The position numbers and the translations under genes are program-made. Below are positions 1 to 6,932 of a stretch of 12,568 nt of DNA, piece after piece; position 1 is the stretch's first letter; each line of letters opens with the position of its first letter. The notes under the pieces are model-generated. The model did not search any database and had not been told where the DNA came from. It saw only the letters and a program-made list of their open reading frames with translations. The stretch covers positions 1-12,568 of the forward strand of contig JAJNBO010000071.1 in NCBI GenBank assembly GCA_021156245.1, read 5' to 3'. Source of the stretch: Ramlibacter sp. (GTDB taxonomy: Bacteria > Pseudomonadota > Gammaproteobacteria > Burkholderiales > Burkholderiaceae_C).

Positions 1-1530
1 GTGGGCAACCTGCGCTGGCGGCCGCCGCAGGAGCCGGCGGCCTGGGCGTCGATCCGTGACACCCGGGAGTTCGCTGCCGCTTGCGCGCAGTACGGCCGCA
101 TCTACGGCCCCGGCGCCAACAACCGCTACGACGAGACCATCGGGACCACCCTGGGCCAGGCGGTCGGCAGCGAGGATTGCCTCTACCTGAACGTGTGGCG
201 TCCCGCGGGCTCCGCGGACAACCTGCCGGTGATCGTGTTCTTCCACGGCGGCAGCAACGTGTCCGGCTATACGGCGGACCCGATATACGACGGCGCCGCC
301 CTGGCCAAGGCGGCCAATGCCGTGGTGGTCACGCCGAACTTCCGGCTCGGCATCCTCGGCTTCCTCAGCGTCGCCGAACTCAAGACGGGCGATCCGGCCA
401 CCGACTCCGGCAACTTCACGCTCCTGGACAGCATCAAGGCCCTGGAGTTCGTGCGGAAGAACGCCGGCGCCTTCGGCGGCGATGCAGACAACGTGACGAT
501 CATGGGCCAGTCGGCCGGCGCCATCAACGTGTGGGCGCTGCAGACCTCGCCGCTCATGACGGCACGCACCCCCAAGTTGTTCCACCGCACGGTGCCGTTG
601 TCCGGCGGCATCTCGATGGCCAGCAACCTGCCGCCATTCACCATCCCGACGCTGTCGCCCGCGTCCAGCTATGCGGCGCAAGGCGCCTTGTTGCTGCAGA
701 ACCTGGTCATCGCCGACGGCCTGGCCACGGACGCGGCATCGGCCGCGGCATACCTTGCCGGCAAGACGCCGGCGCAGCTGGCGGAGTACCTGCGCGGCCG
801 GAGCACGTCGCAGCTCTTCACGACCTTGCTGACGCGCATGGCGGCGGCCGCCGGCTCGGGGCCGATCCCGGACGGCACGGTCGTCGCCGCGGATCCCATC
901 GCAGCGATCCAGGCCGGCAACTACGTGAAGGTGCCGGTGCTGGCCGGCAACACGCGCGACGAAGGCAAGCTGTTCTCCTCTTTCCTGCCGCTGGTGGGCG
1001 GGCCGGGTCCGGCACGGCTGGTGAGCGATGCGCAGCTGTTCTCCAACCACTTCTCGTACGACCCGGATGCAGCCCCGCAGACGACGATCGAGCAGTGGAT
1101 CGCTCCGTCCTACCTGCCGGCGGCGACGGGCTTCACGTTCCATGCGGACACGCTCAACCGCGTGTTCTTCCTCGCCAGCCGTGACAACGTGCTCGACGCG
1201 CTGAAGGCGAAGCAGGCCGACGTCTGGTACTACCGCTTCGACTGGGACGAGCAGCCGGCCCCCTGGAACGACATCTACGGTGCGGTGCACGTCGTGGACC
1301 TGCCGTTCATCTTCGGCAACTTCGGGCCTTCGCTGTTCGGCAACGTCTGGTTCAACGAGGCCAACCGGCCGGGTCGGCTGGAACTCTCGGACGCCGTGAT
1401 GCGCACCATCGCCACCTTCGCGCGCAGCGGCAATCCCAACAACGCGGCGTTGGGCGTGTCCTGGCCGGCCTGGCCGCGCAAGCTGGTGTTCGATGCCACG
1501 CCGGAGCACAAGGTGATCAGCGTCGAGTGA
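1..1530 (+). CDS. Type-B carboxylesterase family protein (5' partial)
   Basis: Serine hydrolase of the carboxylesterase/cholinesterase family, expected to cleave carboxylic esters; the substrate cannot be told from sequence. The first codons encode VGNLRWRPP, which in this family follows an N-terminal strand region of roughly 40-60 residues, so the true start and any signal peptide lie before the window and the GTG at position 1 is probably internal. Visible landmarks, in fragment numbering: family signature EDCLYLNVW at 58-66, oxyanion-hole HGG near 82-84, nucleophile Ser171 in GQSAG, acidic residue Glu321 in TRDEG, and catalytic His430 in GAVHVVDLPF. All three triad members are present and the reading frame is intact to TGA, so the enzyme should be active. 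An alpha/beta hydrolase gene starts 27 bases downstream on the same strand and is probably co-transcribed. The family is confident; the specific reaction is unknown. Confidence 0.93.
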   Translation: MGNLRWRPPQEPAAWASIRDTREFAAACAQYGRIYGPGANNRYDETIGTTLGQAVGSEDCLYLNVWRPAGSADNLPVIVFFHGGSNVSGYTADPIYDGAALAKAANAVVVTPNFRLGILGFLSVAELKTGDPATDSGNFTLLDSIKALEFVRKNAGAFGGDADNVTIMGQSAGAINVWALQTSPLMTARTPKLFHRTVPLSGGISMASNLPPFTIPTLSPASSYAAQGALLLQNLVIADGLATDAASAAAYLAGKTPAQLAEYLRGRSTSQLFTTLLTRMAAAAGSGPIPDGTVVAADPIAAIQAGNYVKVPVLAGNTRDEGKLFSSFLPLVGGPGPARLVSDAQLFSNHFSYDPDAAPQTTIEQWIAPSYLPAATGFTFHADTLNRVFFLASRDNVLDALKAKQADVWYYRFDWDEQPAPWNDIYGAVHVVDLPFIFGNFGPSLFGNVWFNEANRPGRLELSDAVMRTIATFARSGNPNNAALGVSWPAWPRKLVFDATPEHKVISVE

Positions 1531-1557
1531 CGCGCGGGCACCGGAGGAAGAAGGACC

Positions 1558-2433
1558 ATGCCGTTCAGTTCGAACTACGTCACCTGCGCGGGTCGGGAGA
1601 TCCACTACACGGAGTGGGGCGCGCAGCACCAGCGCACGGTGATCGCCTGGCATGGCCTGGCGCGCACCGGGCGCGACATGGACGAACTGGCGCAGGCGCT
1701 GTCCGACCGGTACCGCGTGATCTGCCCGGACACCCTGGGCCGAGGCTTCAGCCAATGGAGCCCCGACCCGGGCAACGAATACCGGCTCGAGTTCTATGCG
1801 CGGATCGCGGCGGACCTGCTGGACCGTCTCGAGATCGGGCGCGCGCATTGGGTCGGCACGTCGATGGGCGGCGCGATCGGCACGGTCGCGGCCGCCGGCA
1901 TCTTCCAGCCCCAGCTGAAGGAGCGCATCCAGAGCCTGGTGCTGAACGACAACGCGCCGCGGCTGTCTCCCGCAGCCGTGGAGCGCATCCGCAGCTATGC
2001 CGGGAACCCGCCATCGTTCGCCAGCGTGACCGAGCTCGAGGCCTTCTTCCGGCAGGTGTACAAGCCCTACGGCTGGTTGAGCGATGCGCAGTGGCGTCGC
2101 CTCACGGAAACGTCGACGCGCCGTTTGCCCGATGGGCGCGTCACGCCGCACTACGACCCGGCGATGGTCCGCCAGTTCATCGACCATCCGCGCGACTACG
2201 ACCTGTGGGAACACTACGACGCGCTGCGCATTCCCGTGCTGCTGTTGCGGGGCGTGGAGTCGGACCTCGTGCTGCCGGATGCGGCCGCCGAAATGCTGGA
2301 GCGCGGTCCCGGCACGCTGGGCCTGGCGCGCGTGGTCGAGGTGCCCGGCTGCGGCCATGCACCGGCGCTGAACGTCCCGGACCAGCTGGAGCTGGTGCGC
2401 TCGTTCATCGAGGCGAGCGACAACGCGCCTTAG
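1558..2433 (+). CDS. Alpha/beta-fold hydrolase
   Basis: A 291-residue single-domain alpha/beta hydrolase, a usual length for the family and with no signal peptide, so probably cytoplasmic. The oxyanion-hole motif is WHGLARTG near residues 31-38. The likely triad is Ser102 in GTSMGG, Asp236 in VESDLVLP and His267 in GCGHAPALN. The ATG is preceded by GGAGGA at 1543-1548, with a second purine run AAGGA closer in, which supports this start. It follows a carboxylesterase gene with a 27-base gap, so the two probably form one operon of ester-cleaving enzymes, perhaps for breakdown of an ester compound or a ring-cleavage product; that role is inference. Family members include esterases, C-C hydrolases and haloperoxidase-like enzymes, and I cannot separate these. 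Its TAG stop overlaps the TAA stop of the convergent hemH gene by four bases. Confidence 0.93.
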   Translation: MPFSSNYVTCAGREIHYTEWGAQHQRTVIAWHGLARTGRDMDELAQALSDRYRVICPDTLGRGFSQWSPDPGNEYRLEFYARIAADLLDRLEIGRAHWVGTSMGGAIGTVAAAGIFQPQLKERIQSLVLNDNAPRLSPAAVERIRSYAGNPPSFASVTELEAFFRQVYKPYGWLSDAQWRRLTETSTRRLPDGRVTPHYDPAMVRQFIDHPRDYDLWEHYDALRIPVLLLRGVESDLVLPDAAAEMLERGPGTLGLARVVEVPGCGHAPALNVPDQLELVRSFIEASDNAP

Positions 2434-3533
2434 GACGCCGCACCCAGCGCCATCGCGCGCCGCTTCTGCGCCGCGAGCGCCTGCACATCCGGCGCCTCCA
2501 GCGTGGGCCAGCCCGCCAAATGCTGCTGCGCGATGTGGCCCAGCGCCGCGATCCAGGCATCGTCGTCATTCAGGCACGGGATGTAGTGGAACGTCTTGCC
2601 GCCGGCACGCAGGAAGGCGTCACGCGCCTCCTGCGAGATCTCTTCCAGTGTTTCCAGGCAGTCGCTGGTGAACCCGGGACACACGACGTCCACGCGCTTC
2701 GTGCCCTTGCGGGCCATGTCCACGAGGGTCGGCTCCGTGTACGGCTCCAGCCACTTCGCCTTGCCGAAGCGGGACTGGAACGTCACGGTGTACTGGGAAG
2801 GCTCCAGCGACAGCCATTCCGCCAGCAGGCGCGCCGTCTTGCGGCATTCGCAGTGGTAAGGGTCGCCGAGGTGCAGCGTGCGCTCCGGCACGCCGTGGAA
2901 GCTCATCACCAGGTGGTCACCCCGCCCGTGCTCGCCCCAGTGCCGCTGGATGCGCTGCGCCAGGGCCTGCAGGTAGCCGCGATCGTCGTGGTAGCGGTTG
3001 ACGAAGCGCAGCTCCGGCACGTGCCTGCGGGTGCCGCTCCATTGCGCCACCGCGTCGACGACGCTCGCGGTGGTCGTGCCCGAATACTGCGGATAGGCCG
3101 GCAGCACCAGGATGCGCGTGGCGCCCGCGTCCGCCAGGGCGTCCAGCTGGCTCGCCATGGAAGGATTGCCGTAGCGCATCGCGTAGGCCACGCGCACCTT
3201 GTGCCCGTGTTCGCCCAGCCACCCTTGCAGGCGCTTCGCCTGGAGCTCCGTCCACACCTTGAGCGGAGAGCCTTCCTTCGTCCAGATCGTCGCGTACTTG
3301 GCGGCGGACCTGGATGACCGCAACGGCAGGATCACGCCATGCAGCAGCGGCAGCCACGCGGCGCGAGGGATCTCGACAACGCGGGGGTCGCTGAGGAACT
3401 CCGCGAGATAGCGCTTGACGGCCGGAGCCGTGGGCGCGTCCGGCGTGCCGAGATTGCAGAACAGGACGGCCGTGAAGGGGACCTGGCCGTGCGCGTGGGC
3501 TCGCGGCGGGGCAGGGCGGTCGGAAACAGGCAT
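2430..3533 (-). CDS. hemH: Ferrochelatase
   Basis: Inserts Fe2+ into protoporphyrin IX (or coproporphyrin III in some lineages) at the end of heme synthesis. At 367 residues it has the usual proteobacterial length. Recognisable blocks run in order: FTAVLFCNLGTP near 20-31, LPAYPQYSGTTTASVVDAV near 144-162, SFHGVP with the metal-site His213, the TFQSRFGKAKWLEPYTEPTL block at 251-270, and CPGFTSDCLETLEEI at 285-299, where Glu294 aligns with the conserved acidic residue. C228 and C230 form a CxC pair in the middle of the protein. The start is the only Met before the conserved core; no strong ribosome binding site is seen. The gene diverges from a HAD phosphatase gene with 17 bases between, and converges on the alpha/beta hydrolase with overlapping stops. 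Identification is confident; oxygen or iron regulation cannot be read from the sequence. Confidence 0.97.
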   Translation of the reverse strand: MPVSDRPAPPRAHAHGQVPFTAVLFCNLGTPDAPTAPAVKRYLAEFLSDPRVVEIPRAAWLPLLHGVILPLRSSRSAAKYATIWTKEGSPLKVWTELQAKRLQGWLGEHGHKVRVAYAMRYGNPSMASQLDALADAGATRILVLPAYPQYSGTTTASVVDAVAQWSGTRRHVPELRFVNRYHDDRGYLQALAQRIQRHWGEHGRGDHLVMSFHGVPERTLHLGDPYHCECRKTARLLAEWLSLEPSQYTVTFQSRFGKAKWLEPYTEPTLVDMARKGTKRVDVVCPGFTSDCLETLEEISQEARDAFLRAGGKTFHYIPCLNDDDAWIAALGHIAQQHLAGWPTLEAPDVQALAAQKRRAMALGAAS

Positions 3534-3550
3534 GAGGTATTCTCGCCGCC

Positions 3551-4243
3551 ATGCTGGAACCGGGGAAAATCAAGGCCATCTCCATCGACCTCGACGACAC
3601 GTTGTGGCCCATCTGGCCCGTGATCGAGCGGGCCGAGAAAGCGCTGCACGACTGGCTGGCGGCGCACGCGCCCATGGCGTCCGCCCTGTTCGCCAACCCC
3701 GCGGCCCTGCGCGACATCCGCAACGAGATGGGCAATTCGCGTCCCGACCTGAAGCACGACATGAGCGCGCTGCGGCGCGAGTCGATCCGGCTGGCGCTCT
3801 ACCGGGCGGGCGAAAACCCGCTGCTGGCCCAGGAAGCGTTCGACGTCTTCTTCGCGGAGAGGCAGAAGGTCACGCTTTTCGACGATGCCTTGCCCGCGCT
3901 GGAGTTCCTGTCGGAGCGCTTCCCCGTCGTCGCCCTTTCGAACGGCAACGCGGACCTCGAGCAGATCGGCCTGTCCCGCTTCTTCCGTGCCGCCATCCAC
4001 GCCCGTGAATTCGGCGTCGGCAAGCCGGACCCTCGCATCTTCCATGCGGCTGCCGGCGCCGTGGACGTGAAGCCCGAGGACGTGCTGCACATCGGCGACG
4101 ACGTCACGCTCGACGCACTGGGCGCGCTGAACGCGGGCATGCAGGCCGCCTGGCTGAATCGGTCCGACCAGCTCTGGCCGCACGAGCAGGAGCCGCAGGT
4201 GACGCTGACGGAGCTGGGCGAGCTGCGCGCGCTGCTCGGTTAG
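3551..4243 (+). CDS. HAD-IA family phosphatase, YigB-like
   Basis: A 230-residue haloacid dehalogenase-superfamily hydrolase with all four motifs: nucleophile Asp13 and acid/base Asp15 in DLDDTLWP, Ser130 in ALSNGN, Lys158 in GVGKPDP, and Asp183/Asp184 in HIGDD. The region after motif I (PVIERAEKAL), the helical cap, and the closing GMQAAWLNR stretch recall E. coli YigB, a phosphatase acting on FMN and on the riboflavin precursor 5-amino-6-ribitylamino-uracil phosphate. From memory, the length is close to that of YigB. I infer a flavin-pathway or general sugar/nucleotide phosphatase role, acting in the cytosol. It starts 17 bases from the divergent hemH start, so both promoters must reach into the opposite coding region. 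No good ribosome binding site precedes the ATG; a GAGG at 3534-3537 is rather distant. Other HAD-IA phosphatases such as phosphoglycolate phosphatase are possible but fit less well. Confidence 0.88.
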   Translation: MLEPGKIKAISIDLDDTLWPIWPVIERAEKALHDWLAAHAPMASALFANPAALRDIRNEMGNSRPDLKHDMSALRRESIRLALYRAGENPLLAQEAFDVFFAERQKVTLFDDALPALEFLSERFPVVALSNGNADLEQIGLSRFFRAAIHAREFGVGKPDPRIFHAAAGAVDVKPEDVLHIGDDVTLDALGALNAGMQAAWLNRSDQLWPHEQEPQVTLTELGELRALLG

Positions 4244-4258
4244 CTGCGCGCGCGTGCC

Positions 4259-5143
4259 TCATTGCGCCGCGGATGCGGCGACGGCTGCGGGAGCTGCCGC
4301 TGCCGCAGGTGCCACCGCTGCAGCCGCGGGATACAGCGATCGCCACGCAACCGCGGCGGACGTCTTCCAGGAGGCGGCCATCTTCTGCGCCTGGGCGACC
4401 TTCGCGCCGTCGAGCCCGATGCCATCGCGCAGCGTGACCGGCTGCTCCCAGTCAGGGGCCGCGGCCGCGGCGAGGGCGTACCAGGCGTAGGCGGCGACCG
4501 GATCCTTGCGGTGCCCCTTCTCGCCGCCGTTGGCGATGTCTCCGAGCAGGACAAATGAGGGCGGGTTGCCGAGGCTTGCCGCCAGCAGGGCGAACTTGCG
4601 CCCCTTGTCGAAGTCCTGCACCGCGCCCTTGCCTTCCATGCTCATGAGGGCGAGGTGGTGCAGCCCGGCCGGCAGCCCGGCGGCAGCCGCAACCTTGCAG
4701 AAGGGCGTGGCGCGCGCGAACTCGGCGCCGCGGTAGTAGTGCACGCACAGCACGTTGCTGGCCACGGGGTAGCCCGCGGCCACGGCCATGCCGAGGTAGC
4801 CGAGTCCCAGCGTCTCGTTCTTCTCCACGGCGAGTCCGGCGTTGCCCTCGAGGTGCGCGCGGCCGAGGGTCACCAGGCCCTGCGGATCGTTCGCCGCGAC
4901 GGCGTCCTGGCAGTAGCGCAGGTCCTGCTGCGGGGTGGACGCTGCCTTGCGCGCGGCTGCCATCTCGCACAGGGCGCCCAGCACCTGGGGCTGCGCCGGC
5001 GCGATCGAGCGGAAGACCTCGGCCGCCTTGCTGTAGTTGGCCTGGTCGTAGAGCGTCCAGCCGTCCTGCGCGGTCGCGGCGTGGGCTGCCTGGGAGGCCA
5101 GCGTCGCGAGGAAGACGGCGGCGGCGGTGTGAATCACTTTCAT
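4259..5143 (-). CDS. Secreted Sel1-like repeat protein
   Basis: A 294-residue protein beginning with a clear signal peptide (residues 1-22, ending SQAAHA), so it is probably periplasmic. The body contains Sel1/TPR-like helical repeats, seen in LGRAHLEGNAGLAVEKNETL, LALMSMEGKGAVQDFDKG and LLGDIANGGEKGHRKDP; such repeats scaffold protein-protein contacts. Four cysteines (in ALCEM, RYCQD, VLCVH, PFCKV) could form disulfides if exported. The C-terminus is a low-complexity Ala/Pro tail. I chose the ATG at 5143 because GCGAGG lies six bases upstream; an ATG at 5161 that overlaps the previous stop as ATGA is in frame, adds six residues and lacks a ribosome binding site. It is the last gene of the five-gene SPFH operon and ends 15 bases from the convergent HAD gene. 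Its partner in the envelope is unknown; a periplasmic scaffold for the membrane proteins encoded upstream is inference. Confidence 0.85.
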   Translation of the reverse strand: MKVIHTAAAVFLATLASQAAHAATAQDGWTLYDQANYSKAAEVFRSIAPAQPQVLGALCEMAAARKAASTPQQDLRYCQDAVAANDPQGLVTLGRAHLEGNAGLAVEKNETLGLGYLGMAVAAGYPVASNVLCVHYYRGAEFARATPFCKVAAAAGLPAGLHHLALMSMEGKGAVQDFDKGRKFALLAASLGNPPSFVLLGDIANGGEKGHRKDPVAAYAWYALAAAAAPDWEQPVTLRDGIGLDGAKVAQAQKMAASWKTSAAVAWRSLYPAAAAVAPAAAAAPAAVAASAAQ

Positions 5144-5157
5144 GGAGAACCTCGCGT

Positions 5158-6216
5158 TCATCGCGCGTTGCGGTTGCGCACGCGCTGGATGCGTTGCTGC
5201 AGCGCCAGGGCCGCCCGGTTGGAGGGATCGCTCGCGAGCACGGCCGACACCATGCGGTCCGCCCGGTCGTAGTCCCCTCGCTCGATCAGGTCGCGCACGG
5301 TCGCCACCATCTGCCGCCGGTCCTGCCGCGCTGGCTCCTGCCGCTCGAAGGGGCGGGCCAGAGGCTCGGGCCGGCCGCGCGCGTCCTGCGTGATGCGGGG
5401 CCGCTGGGCTGCCGCTTCGGCCTGCTGGCGCTGCATTTCCTGGGCGCGTGCCTGTGCTTCGGCTTGCGTCCGGGCTTGGGCGTCGGCGGCCGCTTGCTCC
5501 CGCGCCACGCGCTCCTGCTCGGCGCGTGCCTGTTCCTCCGCGGCGCGCGCCTGCGCTTCCTCCACGGCCTTGCGCTCCTGGATCAAGGACTGCGCGCCGG
5601 TCTGCAGCGACGCGGCGACCGTCAGTGCCTCCTTGCGTGCCTTGTCCACGTCGTCGGCGGGCAGCAGGGTGTCGAGCTTGATGGCGGCGATCGAATCCAG
5701 CTGGGACGGGGCGCCGGGGCGCATGACGAACACCACGGCGGCGGCCCCGATGGCCACCGCGGCGGCCGCGCCGCCGATGAGGGCGGCCTTCGGAAGGCCG
5801 CGCGGTGCTTGCTGCGCCGCTCCCGCCTTCTTCTGCGGGGCAGGGCCCTTGAGCAGGATGCGCTTGGCGTTCTCCGTGCCGAGCGAGCCGTCGGCGAGTC
5901 CTCGCGCCGCATCCACGAACGGGCCGGCGGGATCGGCCTCCAGGTAGCGGGCCGCGTATTCGCTGGCGGTCTGCGCGTTGCGGGTCACGCCCACGCCGCA
6001 GAAGTAGAGCAGGCCGCAATAGAAATGCGCGGCACGGTGTCCGAGATCGGACGCGTCCAGCAGGCGCGCCGCCGCCATGCCGAAATCCTGTGCGCCGGAG
6101 GTTCCGCGCAGGTAGCCCATGCCTTCGGCGAACACCTGGGGGGGCAGGGGGCGGTCGCTCGCGGCGGGTTTCTGTTGCGGGGCCAGGGCCGGGTCGGCCG
6201 TCAGGGTGGTGTTCAT
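5158..6216 (-). CDS. Single-pass membrane protein with Sel1-like N-terminus and coiled coil
   Basis: A 352-residue protein I do not recognise as a named family. The N-terminal part (about 25-125) is helical, with a Sel1/TPR-like stretch around AHFYCGLLYFCGVGVTRNA. One hydrophobic segment at about 143-166, preceded by Lys/Arg, is a likely transmembrane helix. A long Glu/Gln/Ala/Arg-rich coiled coil follows at about 205-272, then a Pro/Arg linker and a short C-terminal helical pair (about 303-345, GDYDRADRMVSAVLASDP) like one TPR unit. The positive-inside rule puts the N-terminus in the cytosol and the coiled coil in the periplasm. The ATG at 6216 is favoured: AAGGG sits seven bases upstream and the upstream gene stops just two bases before. 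It could physically link the cytosolic SPFH protein to the secreted Sel1 protein encoded next; that is inference from architecture and gene order. Confidence 0.82.
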   Translation of the reverse strand: MNTTLTADPALAPQQKPAASDRPLPPQVFAEGMGYLRGTSGAQDFGMAAARLLDASDLGHRAAHFYCGLLYFCGVGVTRNAQTASEYAARYLEADPAGPFVDAARGLADGSLGTENAKRILLKGPAPQKKAGAAQQAPRGLPKAALIGGAAAAVAIGAAAVVFVMRPGAPSQLDSIAAIKLDTLLPADDVDKARKEALTVAASLQTGAQSLIQERKAVEEAQARAAEEQARAEQERVAREQAAADAQARTQAEAQARAQEMQRQQAEAAAQRPRITQDARGRPEPLARPFERQEPARQDRRQMVATVRDLIERGDYDRADRMVSAVLASDPSNRAALALQQRIQRVRNRNAR

Positions 6217-6218
6217 GG

Positions 6219-6932
6219 TCAAGCCCTTTTCCACTGGGAGATCTGCCGACGCAGGACGGCGGCTTGCTGGGACAGTTGCGGCAGTTGCGGCACGGCGTGC
6301 TCGTCCTGCGGCAGGCTGCCCGCGGTGGCCGCCCACCGCATCAGTTCACTGAATAGCGGCGCCACGTCCGCGCCGGTCGCATGCGACGGGAAGAAGCGCA
6401 CTTCTTCGGCAAGGGCATCCAGGGCGCGCACGAAGACGGCCGCCTCGGCCGCGGAGTGCGATCGCCACGTGATGGCCAGCTCCTGCAGTTGCGCCGAGAC
6501 GCGCGCCTTCCGATGGCCCACCAGGTCGGCTTGCGACTCGCGTTCCTGCGCCGCGGGCGCGGCGAAGGCGGTGGCGGTCCACACCACCGCCAGCAAGACG
6601 TAGAGAAGGATCTGGCCGGACCAGAACCAGCGGTACGGCAAGCCGGCATACGTCGCGACGAACAGCAGCGTGGAGGCAGCCGCCACCATGCCGAGATACG
6701 ACGAGACGACCAGCGTGCCGAACGCACCGCCGGCGCGTGCGCGTGCGGCGCAGAGGGCCGCATAGCCGCTCACCAGCGCATAGGCGAACAGCGTCGCGAG
6801 CGTGGCGCCGAGGTGGTGGTTGCCGGCCGCATCGGACAAGCCGGTGTCGTCGTACGGCAGCCAGACCCGGCTGAGGACGCCGATGGCGATGCAGAAGACG
6901 GCGCCGAGGCCGAGCGAAAGTCCTGCGGTCAT
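6219..6932 (-). CDS. Four-helix membrane protein with cytosolic helical tail
   Basis: A 237-residue protein of unknown function. Hydrophobic segments at about 3-25, 41-63, 70-95 and 104-126 predict four transmembrane helices, with both ends on the same, probably cytosolic, side. The remaining 110 residues are polar and helical (QADLVGHRKARVSAQLQEL through VLRRQISQWKRA) and look like a soluble docking domain. The ATG at 6932 overlaps the TGA of the SPFH gene as ATGA, and GGAG lies seven bases upstream, so translation is probably coupled. The next gene begins two bases after this stop. Placement between an SPFH gene and a coiled-coil membrane protein gene suggests it is an integral partner of the SPFH complex, since that SPFH protein has no transmembrane anchor of its own. 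No catalytic motif is visible. Confidence 0.84.
   Translation of the reverse strand: MTAGLSLGLGAVFCIAIGVLSRVWLPYDDTGLSDAAGNHHLGATLATLFAYALVSGYAALCAARARAGGAFGTLVVSSYLGMVAAASTLLFVATYAGLPYRWFWSGQILLYVLLAVVWTATAFAAPAAQERESQADLVGHRKARVSAQLQELAITWRSHSAAEAAVFVRALDALAEEVRFFPSHATGADVAPLFSELMRWAATAGSLPQDEHAVPQLPQLSQQAAVLRRQISQWKRA

Noticed and set aside
1..3. GTG at position 1 as the true start of the carboxylesterase
   Set aside because: The residues after it match an internal block of the family, so the gene most likely begins before the window.
1527..3317. Plus-strand 596-codon open frame overlapping the hydrolase and hemH
   Set aside because: It runs out of frame through the hydrolase and antisense through hemH; composition is the Arg/Ala-rich kind expected from a GC-rich shadow.
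4221..4252. 11-base direct repeat AGCTGCGCGCG at the end of the HAD gene
   Set aside because: It is low-complexity GC alternation inside Leu/Arg/Ala codons and the stop region, without flanking structure that suggests a site or element.
5194..6603. Long plus-strand open frame (469 codons) across the coiled-coil and membrane genes
   Set aside because: It crosses two well-supported minus-strand genes with proper ribosome binding sites, and its translation has no family features.
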